A stretch of 39,196 nt of DNA, taken from Mycobacterium asiaticum. Its GTDB lineage: Bacteria > Actinomycetota > Actinomycetes > Mycobacteriales > Mycobacteriaceae. The translations under genes and the position numbers were made by a program. The stretch covers positions 1-39,196 of the forward strand of contig NZ_LZLQ01000026.1 of the NCBI RefSeq assembly GCF_001673315.1. The letters run 5' to 3'. This document shows positions 8,226-17,386 of this stretch, piece by piece. The notes below the pieces were generated by a model, which saw only the letters and a list, made by a program, of their open reading frames with translations, was not told the origin of the DNA and searched no databases. The stretch's first letter is position 1. Every line of letters starts with the position of its first letter.

Positions 8226-10559
8226 ATGTCCGAGGGTAAGGACATAATGCCTCCGAAGCTGCCTGGCGGCGAGACGTTACCCTTCGCGCCGACCCATTCG
8301 GCAAGCATCGCGGGGCGGACATTGCAGGAGTCGACGTACGCTCAGCGCGTCGTACCGCGGCGCCTGCACGAGGGCGCGCCGAACATTGTGATCGTGCTCA
8401 TCGACGACGCGGGCCCGGGATTGCCGACGACATTCGGTGGCGAAGTCCGCACCGACACCATGGATCGGATCTGCGCTGAAGGGGTGTCCTACAACCGGTT
8501 CCATACAACCGCAATGTGCTCGCCGACGCGGGCCTCACTGCTGACCGGACGAAACCATCACGAGATCGGGAATGGTCAAATTGCCGAGTTGGCTAACGAC
8601 TGGGACGGGTACTCAGGAAGGATACCGCGCAGCAGTGCGACGGTGGCCGAGGTGCTCAAGCAGTACGGTTATGCGACGTCCGCGTTCGGCAAGTGGCACA
8701 ACACCCCTGCGGAAGAGACCACAGCGGCTGGCCCGTTCGAAAACTGGCCCACCGGAATAGGATTCGAGTACTTCTACGGATTCCTCGCCGGCGAAGCATC
8801 CCAGTACGAGCCGCACCTGGTGCGCAACACCACCGTAGTGGCACCTGCCAAGACGCCCGAGGACGGCTACCACCTGTCCGAGGATCTCGCCGATGACGCC
8901 ATCGCCTGGCTGCGCAGACACAAGGCCTTCAATGCCGATAAACCGTTCTTCTTGTACTGGGCCAGCGGTTGCCTACACGGTCCACACCACATCATGAAAA
9001 AGTGGGCCGACAAGTACGCCGGCAAGTTCGACGACGGCTGGGACAACTACCGGCAACGTGTGTTCGACCGCGCAAAAGAGAAGGGCTGGATCCCGCGGGA
9101 CTGCGAACTCACCACACGCGATGAATCGTTGGCATCGTGGGAAAGCATCCCCGATGATGAAAAGCCGTTTCAACGACGCCTGATGGAGGTGGCGGCCGGC
9201 TACGCCGAGCACGTCGACGTCCAAGTCGGCAGGATCGCCGACGAACTCGACGACCTCGGTTACACCGACAACACCTTGTTCTTCTACATCTGGGGTGACA
9301 ACGGATCTTCCGGCGAGGGCCAGAACGGCACTATCGCAGAACTGTTGGCGCAGAACGGCATTCCCACCACAGTCCGTCAGCACATCGACGCCTTGGACGG
9401 GCTCGGCGGCCTGGATGTGCTGGGATCGCCACTAGTCGACAACCAGTACCACGCCGCGTGGGCATGGGCAGGCAGTACACCCTACAAAGGCATGAAGCTT
9501 CTCGCTTCCCACCTCGGCGGTACCCGTAACCCGATGGCGATCAAATGGCCGGCGAAGATCGAGCCCGACATCACGCCGCGGGATGTGTTCCTGCACTGCA
9601 ACGACATCGTGCCGACAATCTATGACATCGTCGGGATACAGCCGCCGCTGGTCGTCAATGGCACCCCTCAGCTACCCATCGCAGGTGAAAGCTTCGTGCG
9701 CACGCTCACCGACCGGTTGGCGCCCGGTGGAAAGAAGACGCAGTACTTCGAGATCATGGGCAGTCGGGCGATCTATCACGACGGGTGGATGGCATCGGCC
9801 TTCGGCCCGCGCACGCCATGGCTGCAGGGACAGCCGGACGGTATTGAGACGTGGACGCCGGACAACGACACGTGGGAGCTCTACCACCTCGACGAAGACT
9901 GGTCGCAGGCAAGAGATCTCGCAGATACTTATCCCGAGAAGCTTCTGCAGATGCGAGAGATGTTCGCGATCGAGGCGGCGCGAAACTCGGTGTTGCCCGT
10001 CGGGGGCGGTCTTTGGGTGCCGGTCTACCATCCGGAGCTTCGTATCGCGCCACCGTATCGAAAATGGGAATTCTCCGGAGACACCATCCGCATGCCGGAG
10101 TTCTGCGCCCCCGCCCTGGGTAACAAGAACAATGTCGTCATGATCGACGCGGAACTGCCTGAAGACGCGAACGGAGTGCTGTATGCGCTCGGCGCTGCGG
10201 CCGGCGGACTCACCTGCTACCTCGACGACGGTTTTCTCTGCTACGAATACAACCTATTCATACTGCAACGCACCAAGATTCGGTCATCAGACAAATTGCC
10301 CTCCGGCAAGACCAGGATCATCGTGGAGACGCGCTACGCAGAGCAACGAGCGGCCGGACCGCTTGACATCACACTCCGCGTGGGTGACGAAGTCGTTGCC
10401 AGAGGCCAGGTACCGGTGAGCGCACCGCTGCTCTTCACCGCCAATGACTGCCTGGACATCGGGAAATGTCTGGGCTCACCGGTGTCCCTCGACTACCGCG
10501 ACCGCGCTCCTTTCCCGTTCGATGGTGATATCCGCCGCGTCCACGTCGCCTACACGTGA
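8226..10559 (+). CDS. Arylsulfatase (type I, formylglycine-dependent)
   Basis: This enzyme would hydrolyse sulfate esters. It is 777 residues, the size of the large mycobacterial sulfatases AtsA/AtsD. The metal-binding start of the alkaline-phosphatase-like fold is IVIVLIDDAG (Asp at about 60-61). The sulfatase signature CSPTRASLLTGRN places Cys98 as the residue oxidised to formylglycine, with Arg102 completing CxPxR. A later KWHNTP and a GDNGSSGEG segment fit the remaining active-site loops. No signal peptide is seen, so it is probably cytoplasmic or leaves by another route. GAGGGAG stands just before ATG 8226. The formylglycine-generating enzyme is not in the window. Same strand as the two preceding genes, probably one transcript; substrate unknown. 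Confidence 0.93.
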   Translation: MSEGKDIMPPKLPGGETLPFAPTHSASIAGRTLQESTYAQRVVPRRLHEGAPNIVIVLIDDAGPGLPTTFGGEVRTDTMDRICAEGVSYNRFHTTAMCSPTRASLLTGRNHHEIGNGQIAELANDWDGYSGRIPRSSATVAEVLKQYGYATSAFGKWHNTPAEETTAAGPFENWPTGIGFEYFYGFLAGEASQYEPHLVRNTTVVAPAKTPEDGYHLSEDLADDAIAWLRRHKAFNADKPFFLYWASGCLHGPHHIMKKWADKYAGKFDDGWDNYRQRVFDRAKEKGWIPRDCELTTRDESLASWESIPDDEKPFQRRLMEVAAGYAEHVDVQVGRIADELDDLGYTDNTLFFYIWGDNGSSGEGQNGTIAELLAQNGIPTTVRQHIDALDGLGGLDVLGSPLVDNQYHAAWAWAGSTPYKGMKLLASHLGGTRNPMAIKWPAKIEPDITPRDVFLHCNDIVPTIYDIVGIQPPLVVNGTPQLPIAGESFVRTLTDRLAPGGKKTQYFEIMGSRAIYHDGWMASAFGPRTPWLQGQPDGIETWTPDNDTWELYHLDEDWSQARDLADTYPEKLLQMREMFAIEAARNSVLPVGGGLWVPVYHPELRIAPPYRKWEFSGDTIRMPEFCAPALGNKNNVVMIDAELPEDANGVLYALGAAAGGLTCYLDDGFLCYEYNLFILQRTKIRSSDKLPSGKTRIIVETRYAEQRAAGPLDITLRVGDEVVARGQVPVSAPLLFTANDCLDIGKCLGSPVSLDYRDRAPFPFDGDIRRVHVAYT

Positions 10560-11267
10560 GGCCTCGTCGCACCTCAGGCACCGCAGGCGCAGGAAAGTGT
10601 GAGGGCACAGACGAACGCGGGGCAGCGATAGTCTCGAATTACTTGCCGCACAGGGTAATCGACTTGCAGGTGTCACTGCGTCAGTACAGACGAACCCGCC
10701 GGGGGGTGTGCCTGGATCATGAGACGACGCAAGACTCGATGGGTTTCGCACTCTTGGCAGTCTTCGCCGCACCGGGCAATTTCGAATTAAGCGATAAGGG
10801 CTAGTCCAGATACAAGCTCGGCGGTGATAACAGCCAAAAATGAGGTCGCCCGGGGGTGCGGCCGCCCAGCTGCCTGAGCACCGAGTGCCGATGCTTTGGC
10901 GGACCAAAGAGGGCGGTCGTGCACTTGCTATTGGCGGCATCGCCGTCGGTATAGTGCCGCCGTTGGTGGTACTGACCAGCGCATGGCTCGTATCGACGGG
11001 GCGAGCAAGCATGCTGTAGTGAACGGCGCCGCCCGCGCGTAAGCAGCGCCAACGAATACTAAGCCTGAAACTGATAGCGATCTTTCGACCCTCGGGTAAA
11101 GCAGGTACGCACTGTCGTTGTGACCGAGGTCATTGCCTAGCGAAGATTTGCCCCAGTCGGCGCGCCGTTGTGGCCTCGGCTGAAATTCGAGGGGAGCCAA
11201 CGCAATGAAAGACGTCATCTTTCCGATGGCCGATAGCTGGATGACATGAATGGCCTGACCAGCGTGG
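10560..11267. other. 708-base gap between convergent genes, one candidate small ORF
   Basis: The sulfatase ends at 10559 and the next large gene, on the other strand, ends at 11268, so this gap lies between two 3' ends. The only supportable content is a 59-codon candidate membrane peptide at 10840-11019, listed separately. I see no RNA gene, insertion-sequence end or long repeat. Other open frames are short and lack coding character. Confidence 0.5.
10840..11019 (+). CDS. Candidate small single-span membrane peptide
   Basis: ATG to TAG gives 59 residues with a charged N-terminal part (LWRTKEGGR) and one strongly hydrophobic stretch (IGGIAVGIVPPLVVLTSAWL), followed by a short polar tail. This charge-then-span layout fits a small membrane protein. 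Shorter starts exist at the GTG and ATG codons just before LWRTKEGG. No strong ribosome-binding site is visible and no family is recognised, so it may be a chance frame in an otherwise empty gap. Confidence 0.3.
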   Translation: MRSPGGAAAQLPEHRVPMLWRTKEGGRALAIGGIAVGIVPPLVVLTSAWLVSTGRASML

Positions 11268-12164
11268 TCACCTCAGATGGCCGGCGAGTGTGCCTTCGGC
11301 TCCGAAGAGTTCTCGCTGCCAGTACCCGACGAGTTCGGTGGTGTCGATGTGGTCCGGATGGAAACCGGCCTTCTTGAACGGCCTCATCGCCGAGTAGAAG
11401 CCAGCCCACATGGGCGTGCGCAGCATCTGCACGGTCTCCCGCAGGATCCGGATCGGCTGGCGGCGCCCCGTCCGGTCGGTGGTGGCGATCGATATCCAGG
11501 ATGCCAGCACCAGGATCGGGACTCCGCAGTTCTGCGCGAAGCGCATCCAGCGGATGCGCGTTGACTCGGGGACGCCGACGGCCCGGTAAACGTCGAACGC
11601 GACCGACTTGTGTTCCAACTCTTCCAGCGCGTGCCAGTTCAGCAGGTTGCGAATCTCGGGGTCGTACAACATCGCCTGGACTTCCGGACATTTGAGGACG
11701 TTCTCCGCCCAGGCGGCGGTGAAATGTTCTGCGGCCACCGTGAAACCGAGGAAGAAGTGGCGAAGCCGGGGCAATCGGTCCGGGCTGGGGTACTGCTTGT
11801 CCAGGAATTTTTCCATCCGCTCAGTGCTCTGCAGCAGGTATTCGAACCATGCGGTCGGGTACCCCATCGCTGAGAGTTGCTCATTTAGCTCGCGGTGGTG
11901 CAAGGCGTGAGTTTTCTCCTGCCCAATGAAGCCGGCTACCCGCTTGCGCAGGTCTGGGTCAGCGAGTTGATCCTTATAGCGGCGCACGGACCGGACGAAG
12001 ATGTCCTCCCCGGGCGGAAAGATTGCCGACAGTATCGCGACCAGGTGACTGAACACCATGTTGCCGTCGGCAAAGTACTTCTCGGTTTCGAGCTCCGCGT
12101 CATGGGAGTCGAACCCGAAGTTCAGTCGTCTGACGGCCGGGAATGTCGTCGCCACATTCGTCAT
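11268..12164 (-). CDS. PF10118-type predicted metal-dependent hydrolase (ferritin-like helical protein)
   Basis: A protein of 298 residues matching the 'predicted metal-dependent hydrolase' family PF10118. It is all-helical with Glu/His pairs typical of di-iron or di-metal helical bundles: FIGQEKTHALHHRELN at about 99-114, FTVAAEHFTAAWAENVL at about 140-156, and HALEELEHKSVAFDVYRAVG at about 179-198. These E-x-x-H and E-H pairs are the likely metal ligands (inference). The biochemical reaction of the family is not firmly known. It lies 78 bases downstream of the AraC-type gene on the same strand and may share its transcript or be its target. ATG 12164 (MTNVATTFPAVRRLNF) is the natural start, although its ribosome-binding site is weak. 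Confidence 0.8.
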   Translation of the reverse strand: MTNVATTFPAVRRLNFGFDSHDAELETEKYFADGNMVFSHLVAILSAIFPPGEDIFVRSVRRYKDQLADPDLRKRVAGFIGQEKTHALHHRELNEQLSAMGYPTAWFEYLLQSTERMEKFLDKQYPSPDRLPRLRHFFLGFTVAAEHFTAAWAENVLKCPEVQAMLYDPEIRNLLNWHALEELEHKSVAFDVYRAVGVPESTRIRWMRFAQNCGVPILVLASWISIATTDRTGRRQPIRILRETVQMLRTPMWAGFYSAMRPFKKAGFHPDHIDTTELVGYWQRELFGAEGTLAGHLR

Positions 12165-12242
12165 GTCGATAACGCTAGGTCCACCGCCCAGGCCGGCGGA
12201 ATGCGCGGATCGGACGAGAATTTGATGTTTTCGGACAGCTGG

Positions 12243-13277
12243 TCATCTGGGTCTGCGAACCTGATGTTTGCTAGGCGGATTGCCGACCCACCGGATGAAC
12301 GCGCGACTGAATGCGGCAGTCTCCGAATAGCCCAATTGCCGTGCGGTCTCTCCCACGGTGAGGCCTGATTCGAGCATGGCCACTGCAAGGGTCATCCGCA
12401 CCTCGTCGGCCAATGCGCGGTAGCTGGTGTGTTCGGCAGCGAGACGGCGATGCAGCGTGCGCTCGGTGATGCACATGTCGTCGGCGATCACCGCCATCGA
12501 CGGCAGCACGCCAGGATTCCGGACCAGCCGGGAGCGTACCTGTGCGGCAATTCCGCGACGCCGACGGCGCGCCTGTAAGAGCTCTTCGCACTGTTGGGCA
12601 CACGCCTCAGCCGCAGCGGGGTCGGCCGCCGGCATAGGAAGCGCGAGTACTTCGAACGGGATGGTGATCGCGCTGCGTGCCGCCGACAGGTCGAGTTCTA
12701 TTGTCATCGTGGGGAACTCGAGCCGTTCCTCAGGGAATTCAATACCGGGCAGCTCAACCTTGATCAGCGCATCGGAGTGAAGCTGGCCGATCAGCAGCGG
12801 GACCATGCTGGTCAGCGCGAACAGATCCCGTTGCAACATGAAGCTACGGACGTCGGCCGGCACAGCACTGTCATCGAACTCAAGCACAGCGCCTTCGGGG
12901 GTGTCGTGCCGGGTCAGCCGCAGAAACGTCGACGACAACGTTGCGTACCGGCAGCCTATGTTGACCGCGTCACCCACGGTCGGACTCGCCAGCAGCGCGT
13001 AGCCAAGCACACCGGTGTTGGCGAAGTTGTACTGCAAACCGACGTCACGTGCGAACTCGTGCGGATCCTTTACACGGCCCAGGATGTTACGCAGAATAGC
13101 CAGTTCCTGGCCTGCTTGGACCTCGGTCGCTTTGTCATCGATATCGGCCAGCGTGACGCCGGTACCCGCAAGGCAGTCTGCCGCATCGATCCCCTGCAAC
13201 CGCGCAGCCTCTAGAAGATGCCGGCAGGTCGCCACCGGTCGGGGAATGTCCCAATCGGGCTGCGTTACATCGTCCAT
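12243..13277 (-). CDS. AraC-family transcriptional regulator (OruR/PF12625-type)
   Basis: About 344 residues. The N-terminal two thirds resemble the arabinose-binding-like domain PF12625 common in mycobacterial AraC regulators (FARDVGLQYNFANTGVLGYA, and the following segment with FMLQRDLFALTSMVPLLIGQ). The C-terminal 100 residues are a double-HTH AraC domain, with ITERTLHRRLAAEHTSYRAL, then the second helix pair around VGETARQLGYSETAAFSRAF and the signature end FIRWVGNPPS. The frame is open to 13346; ATG 13277 (MDDVTQPDWDIPRP) is preferred because the upstream residues look non-coding. It probably regulates the adjacent PF10118 gene and may respond to a fatty or hydrophobic ligand (inference). 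Confidence 0.88.
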   Translation of the reverse strand: MDDVTQPDWDIPRPVATCRHLLEAARLQGIDAADCLAGTGVTLADIDDKATEVQAGQELAILRNILGRVKDPHEFARDVGLQYNFANTGVLGYALLASPTVGDAVNIGCRYATLSSTFLRLTRHDTPEGAVLEFDDSAVPADVRSFMLQRDLFALTSMVPLLIGQLHSDALIKVELPGIEFPEERLEFPTMTIELDLSAARSAITIPFEVLALPMPAADPAAAEACAQQCEELLQARRRRRGIAAQVRSRLVRNPGVLPSMAVIADDMCITERTLHRRLAAEHTSYRALADEVRMTLAVAMLESGLTVGETARQLGYSETAAFSRAFIRWVGNPPSKHQVRRPR

Positions 13278-13775
13278 TGACACATGTCCGAATGTATTAG
13301 TTCCGGGTTGGCAGGCAGCGTCCTCTCTACGATCTGCCGATGGCAAGACTCGAGCGGTGTGGTGAAGTGTCGTTGCCTTCCGTCCCGGCCTGGACCCACA
13401 CTCGAGTCTGGCTGAGTCGGGTGGCTGGGTGGTCCCTGCTCTGGAGTTGGCGCTGCCATATCCCGGCCGATCTCACCGGAGAACCCTGTTGGTAGGCGTG
13501 GCGGGAGCCAGGGGGCATGCGCAACCGGGGGCACCTGGACAGTCCACCGAGTCGACCCACCACACCTGCTGGGAACTCACCGGCGATGGCGTGGGCGGCA
13601 CCAATAGGCAGTGACATTGACGATCTCGTTGCGCAACGGGATTGAAGTTTGTCGGGCCTGGGCGGCTGTCCGCTGTTCGGCTCGATCGGCACCGCCGACC
13701 GGGGGCGGGCCTGAAACCACGGAGTTGGACGCTTCATTGGTGGTCGGTATGCGCCCTCGCCTGCACGTCAATCCA
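13278..13775. other. Chromosomal spacer between AraC gene and the integrated element
   Basis: Nearly 500 bases upstream of the AraC-type gene and left of the attL repeat. It should hold the promoter of the AraC-type gene, but I cannot place one. No gene, RNA or repeat is supported. Short frames here lack coding character. Confidence 0.5.
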
Positions 13776-13819
13776 GTGCCCCCAGTCGGACTCGAACCGA
13801 CACTTGGCGGATTTTAAGT
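13776..13819 (+). repeat. attL: displaced tRNA-Leu 3' portion
   Basis: The first 29 bases are identical to 24872-24900. Two bases then differ (TG here, GT in the tRNA gene), and 13 more match. It covers the acceptor 3' strand, T arm and part of the anticodon arm only, so it cannot fold into a tRNA and is not an RNA gene. Confidence 0.88.
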
Positions 13820-14037
13820 ACTCCGGTCCGGGTTCTCACGACCTCGGGAAACAGTTCGCCGAAACGGGCAAATCGACTGCAAGACGGCGCTTCTGAGCGT
13901 TACCGGTACGGCTCCGGTACGGCCCCAATCCCCCGTAGATTCACCCTCGGTCGCCGCGTTCGCGCCGCGACGAGCTTTGCGCGGCGGTGTTAGCTCCGTT
14001 CGAACGCATCGCCGGAATGGCTGGTTCTCCCACTCGG

Positions 14038-14043
14038 TATGAT
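14038..14043 (+). promoter_or_regulatory. Candidate -10 element for the GmrSD-like gene
   Basis: TATGAT lies 42 bases before the TTG used as start of the GmrSD-like gene. It falls after the upstream in-frame Met codons, which argues against those as starts. No clear -35 box is visible, so this is a single-motif prediction. Confidence 0.35.
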
Positions 14044-14085
14044 CTGCCTCAGCCTGCCTCAGCTCACACAACGAAAGGCGCGGCG

Positions 14086-15888
14086 TTGGAGATTGCGTCA
14101 AAGACCAAGACAATTCAGCAATGCTTCCTTGATTGCCTCTATGAGGTACCAAACTTCCAACGACCCTATAGTTGGGTCGACGACCAGCTAGATGATTATT
14201 GGAACGATGTAGTCCTTGCCAAAGGCGACTTCTTCTTCGGGACGACTGTTACTTGGATAAGCGAGCAACGAGATTTATTCAACAACACATATTCTCTAAT
14301 CGATGGACAACAACGCTTGACAACAAGCGCCGTGGCACTCTCGGTCATCCGAGACTTTTTTGAAGTGATCTACAAGAGCAATATATTCAGCAAAGATGAA
14401 GAGCTGAAGTCTACTTTGACGGAACAGAAAGCCACCACCCAGAAATATTTGATTGCCAAAGATGATGATTCTAAGGAATACGCCATCATCAAGCGGCCAG
14501 AGGCGCAATTTTGGGAGGTGGTTCAAAAACCGGGGTCCATTCCATCGGGTGCAAATTGGAGCACAAGTGCAAAACTTGTGGGCCAAGCTAGAGCCTTCTT
14601 TGAATCTAGAGTGGCCGCAGAAATTTCAGTCTGTAAGGATGCACAGTCGCAAATAAATCGCTTGAAAAGTCTGCGTAGCAATATACTTCAAGCCCGCGTC
14701 ATCCAGGTTGAGCTAAGTTCTGAGGAAGACGCATTCCTAATCTTCGAGACGCTGAATACCCGAGGCGCTGATCTGCGGCTGGCGGACTTGGTGAAGAACA
14801 TGTTGGTGCGCGGCCTGTCGCAAGATCCGGCAGACCGAGATGCCGTGGCAGCTCGCTGGCAGAGGGTCGTGGATGACGTTACCTCGTATGGAGATAACCC
14901 AGATTCGATTAACCGGTTCATCTGGCAATCTTGGAACTCGCGCAGAGATGCGGTGAAAGAGCCAGAACTATACAAAAAACTCAAAGGCATGGTTTCTAAA
15001 GGGAACTTGCAACATAAAGATTATCTTGATGAAGTCGAGACCGATTCGGCCATCTTTCGGCATTTGGAAGGATCTCAACTCGGCTTTCCTAAGAAAAAGG
15101 CCGGAAGCCGGCAAGCACTCGCCATACCGGAGGTTCAGGACTCCATCCGAGCCCTGCAGGTTTTCAATGTTTCGGTTGCAAATTCGGCGGTGATTGCGTT
15201 AATCCGAAAGTATAATGAAACTCTGCTCATAAGCGAAAAGCAACTCAAACGATCGATGGCAGCCATCGAAAATTTCCACTTTCAATTCACTGCAATGGCG
15301 AATAGTGGCTCGACCGGCGGCACACGCGGCCGATATAACCGGTTCTCTGTGATACTCGCGGACGCAGGAACTAAGCAGGGCGTATCCCTCGCAATCGATG
15401 ACTTCATCGCGCGCCTTCAGGGGAGCTTGCCAGCTCGTTCGCTAGTGCAGACCGCGTTCTTGAAATTGGCCTACGCTCCGCAGTTGACACTCACGGCCGC
15501 TCAGCGAGCCCGTGGATCTACCAGCCTCATCCGATACGTGTTGATCACGACTGCAAAACGCCTCGGCAATCTCCCACCGGCACAAGATAGTTCCAGCTGG
15601 ACCATCGAGCACATCGTGCCCCAGAGCGCCGCAAGTGACTCGTTCGACGATCCCGTGTACTCGATCGGCAATCTCGCTCTTTTAAGCCAAATCACGAATT
15701 CGGGCTCTGGTAACGCACCGTTCGCCGCAAAAATGCCACACCTCGCGAGTTCAGGGTTCCCAAGGGACCCAGTGCTGACCGATTGGCTGCAGCGTGACGC
15801 AACTTTCCAGCCGTCGAACGAAGACATAGCGGAGCGATCCCAGGCACTTGCAGAACTCGCTCTTGACTCGATTTGGACGGTTGCGTAA
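14086..15888 (+). CDS. GmrSD-like DUF262/DUF1524 restriction protein
   Basis: A 600-residue fusion of the two halves of the GmrSD type IV restriction system, which cuts phage DNA with modified (for example glucosylated hydroxymethyl) cytosine. The DUF262 half has PNFQRPYSW at about 23-31 and IDGQQRLTT at about 72-80, the nucleotide-binding motif, plus LNTRGADLRLADLVKN. The DUF1524 half has the HNH-type nuclease motif WTIEHIVPQS with His at about 509 and a following SIGNLALL. The start is TTG 14086, with GAAAGG seven bases upstream; this gives MEIASKTKTI, typical of the family. Longer starts overlap the likely promoter. It sits just inside attL, converges on the integrase gene (19 bases between stops), and uses more A/T-rich codons than its neighbours. 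Target modification unknown. Confidence 0.88.
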   Translation: MEIASKTKTIQQCFLDCLYEVPNFQRPYSWVDDQLDDYWNDVVLAKGDFFFGTTVTWISEQRDLFNNTYSLIDGQQRLTTSAVALSVIRDFFEVIYKSNIFSKDEELKSTLTEQKATTQKYLIAKDDDSKEYAIIKRPEAQFWEVVQKPGSIPSGANWSTSAKLVGQARAFFESRVAAEISVCKDAQSQINRLKSLRSNILQARVIQVELSSEEDAFLIFETLNTRGADLRLADLVKNMLVRGLSQDPADRDAVAARWQRVVDDVTSYGDNPDSINRFIWQSWNSRRDAVKEPELYKKLKGMVSKGNLQHKDYLDEVETDSAIFRHLEGSQLGFPKKKAGSRQALAIPEVQDSIRALQVFNVSVANSAVIALIRKYNETLLISEKQLKRSMAAIENFHFQFTAMANSGSTGGTRGRYNRFSVILADAGTKQGVSLAIDDFIARLQGSLPARSLVQTAFLKLAYAPQLTLTAAQRARGSTSLIRYVLITTAKRLGNLPPAQDSSSWTIEHIVPQSAASDSFDDPVYSIGNLALLSQITNSGSGNAPFAAKMPHLASSGFPRDPVLTDWLQRDATFQPSNEDIAERSQALAELALDSIWTVA

Positions 15889-15907
15889 GCGTATGCCAAA
15901 TCTCGGA

Positions 15908-17281
15908 TCAGCTCGTCAGAAGCCGCATGCGCACGATGTTGTTAAAATTGGAATCCGGTGCAGGCAGCGTGTTAACCGGCCCGCCGTCCAGTTCGGGGAT
16001 GTAGTCGCCGTAGGTGTCGAGTGTCAGCGTGTATGTGCTGTGCCCAAGCCATTTTGCTACTTGCATGAAGTGGACACCCGCCGACAGCTGCAGGACGGCG
16101 AATGTATGGCGGAGATCGTGGAGACGCACGCCTCGGGTCGCAGAGGCAGTCGCCGTCGCGGGGCGGCTCGCTGGTAGCCCTACGGCCTCTAGGGCGGGCT
16201 TAACGATGGTGTCGTAGAACGTCCCCATCGCTAGCGGCTGCGACCAGTCCAGCTGCACCGCGTACCGCTTGCCTTTCGCGCGGTAACCGCCGCCATTGTT
16301 GCGTGAGGGCCACAGCGGTGCTGTTGGCTCATTCGCGCGCGGGTGGTCGCCCGAAAGGTAGTTGGCCATCCGCTCCGCAAGCCAGGGCGGTAGGGGGACC
16401 GTACGGCGGGACCTCTTGCTCTTGAGCGTGCCAGTAACCCACTGGCCGTTCTTGCGATTCTTGGTACGGCGCACGTTCACCGCGCACCGCGGCCCCGGCT
16501 CGAATACAAGGTCACCGACCTCCAAGCCGCTGACCTCAGCAGCGCGCAGCCCGGTGTAGGCCATGAACTCAACCATGAGCGCGTACGCCGGGTAGGCGGG
16601 CAGCCCGGTCACATCGCCACGAATCGCCGACGACAGCCGGCCAACCTGCTCTGCGGTCAGCGGGTGGTGCTCGAACTGGGCGTGGTCGCCGGTCGCGCGG
16701 CTCGCTGAGAAGTCAACGCGATCCGTCGGGTTCGCAGCTATCGCGCCGTGGTGAACGGCATACCGCAGCACCCGCCGCAGAACGTCCCAAACGTGCTTCA
16801 CGGTGCCCGGCGTCAGTGGCTTGCGATCACCCTGGCGCGACGCCTGCCGAACCAAGGCGGTCAGCAGAACCTCGCAGCGGGCTGGGCTAATTGCCGCGAC
16901 GGCGGTACCGCCAAGGTCGTCAAGCACATAACAACACAGGAGCCGGTCGTACTCATCCACCGTGCGCTGCTTGAGCTTTCCCTGTGCCACCTTCAACGCC
17001 TGCGCGTCGAGCCAGGCCCGCGCGTAGAACCCAAACGGTAGCTCCCCCGCCTTGCGCTGCTCGGCTAGCGCGCTGGTGCCGGTCGCGTGGCGGGCGGCGT
17101 TCAGCTCGTCGCGGCGAGCCTCGGCGACTTCACGCGTCGGGTATGTTTCGCGCCGCGCACGCAACTGCCCCGTAGGCAGGCCGAAGTCATCGCGCACCGG
17201 CTCCCGCCAGACGACCGCATATGTCTTGATTGGCTTACCGTTGCGCTTCTGCTTGGTCTCATGGGCTCGTACATAGGCCAT
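15908..17281 (-). CDS. int: Tyrosine recombinase (phage-type integrase)
   Basis: A 457-residue site-specific recombinase that would insert and, with an excisionase, remove the element at tRNA-Leu. The N-terminal arm-binding region is followed by a SAM-like core-binding domain (about 80-190) and the catalytic domain. The visible catalytic residues are Arg246 in TGLRAAEVSGL, Lys near 287-289 (TLKSKRSRRTVPL), His388 and Arg391 in LHDLRHTFA, His414 in WLGHSTYTL, and Tyr424 in LDTYGDY, so all active-site residues are present. AAGGAG precedes ATG 17281. The gene is the last of a leftward row and not immediately next to attL, because the restriction gene lies between. Confidence 0.95.
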   Translation of the reverse strand: MAYVRAHETKQKRNGKPIKTYAVVWREPVRDDFGLPTGQLRARRETYPTREVAEARRDELNAARHATGTSALAEQRKAGELPFGFYARAWLDAQALKVAQGKLKQRTVDEYDRLLCCYVLDDLGGTAVAAISPARCEVLLTALVRQASRQGDRKPLTPGTVKHVWDVLRRVLRYAVHHGAIAANPTDRVDFSASRATGDHAQFEHHPLTAEQVGRLSSAIRGDVTGLPAYPAYALMVEFMAYTGLRAAEVSGLEVGDLVFEPGPRCAVNVRRTKNRKNGQWVTGTLKSKRSRRTVPLPPWLAERMANYLSGDHPRANEPTAPLWPSRNNGGGYRAKGKRYAVQLDWSQPLAMGTFYDTIVKPALEAVGLPASRPATATASATRGVRLHDLRHTFAVLQLSAGVHFMQVAKWLGHSTYTLTLDTYGDYIPELDGGPVNTLPAPDSNFNNIVRMRLLTS

Positions 17282-17386
17282 GTGGACGTCGCTCCTTGCT
17301 AACTTCTGATGGAAAATTTGTACACGCTACGCGGAGAGGGCAACCCAATGAAATGCCCCTATACCCCTGTCTCGGCGTAGCGCGTC

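Noticed and set aside
13630..13665. CRISPR-repeat-like GCAACGGGATTGAAG
   Set aside because: A single copy, with no repeat or spacer pattern around it.
13776..13849. A second tRNA-Leu gene
   Set aside because: Only the 3' portion is present; after 13819 the sequence cannot form the 5' half of a cloverleaf. It is attL.
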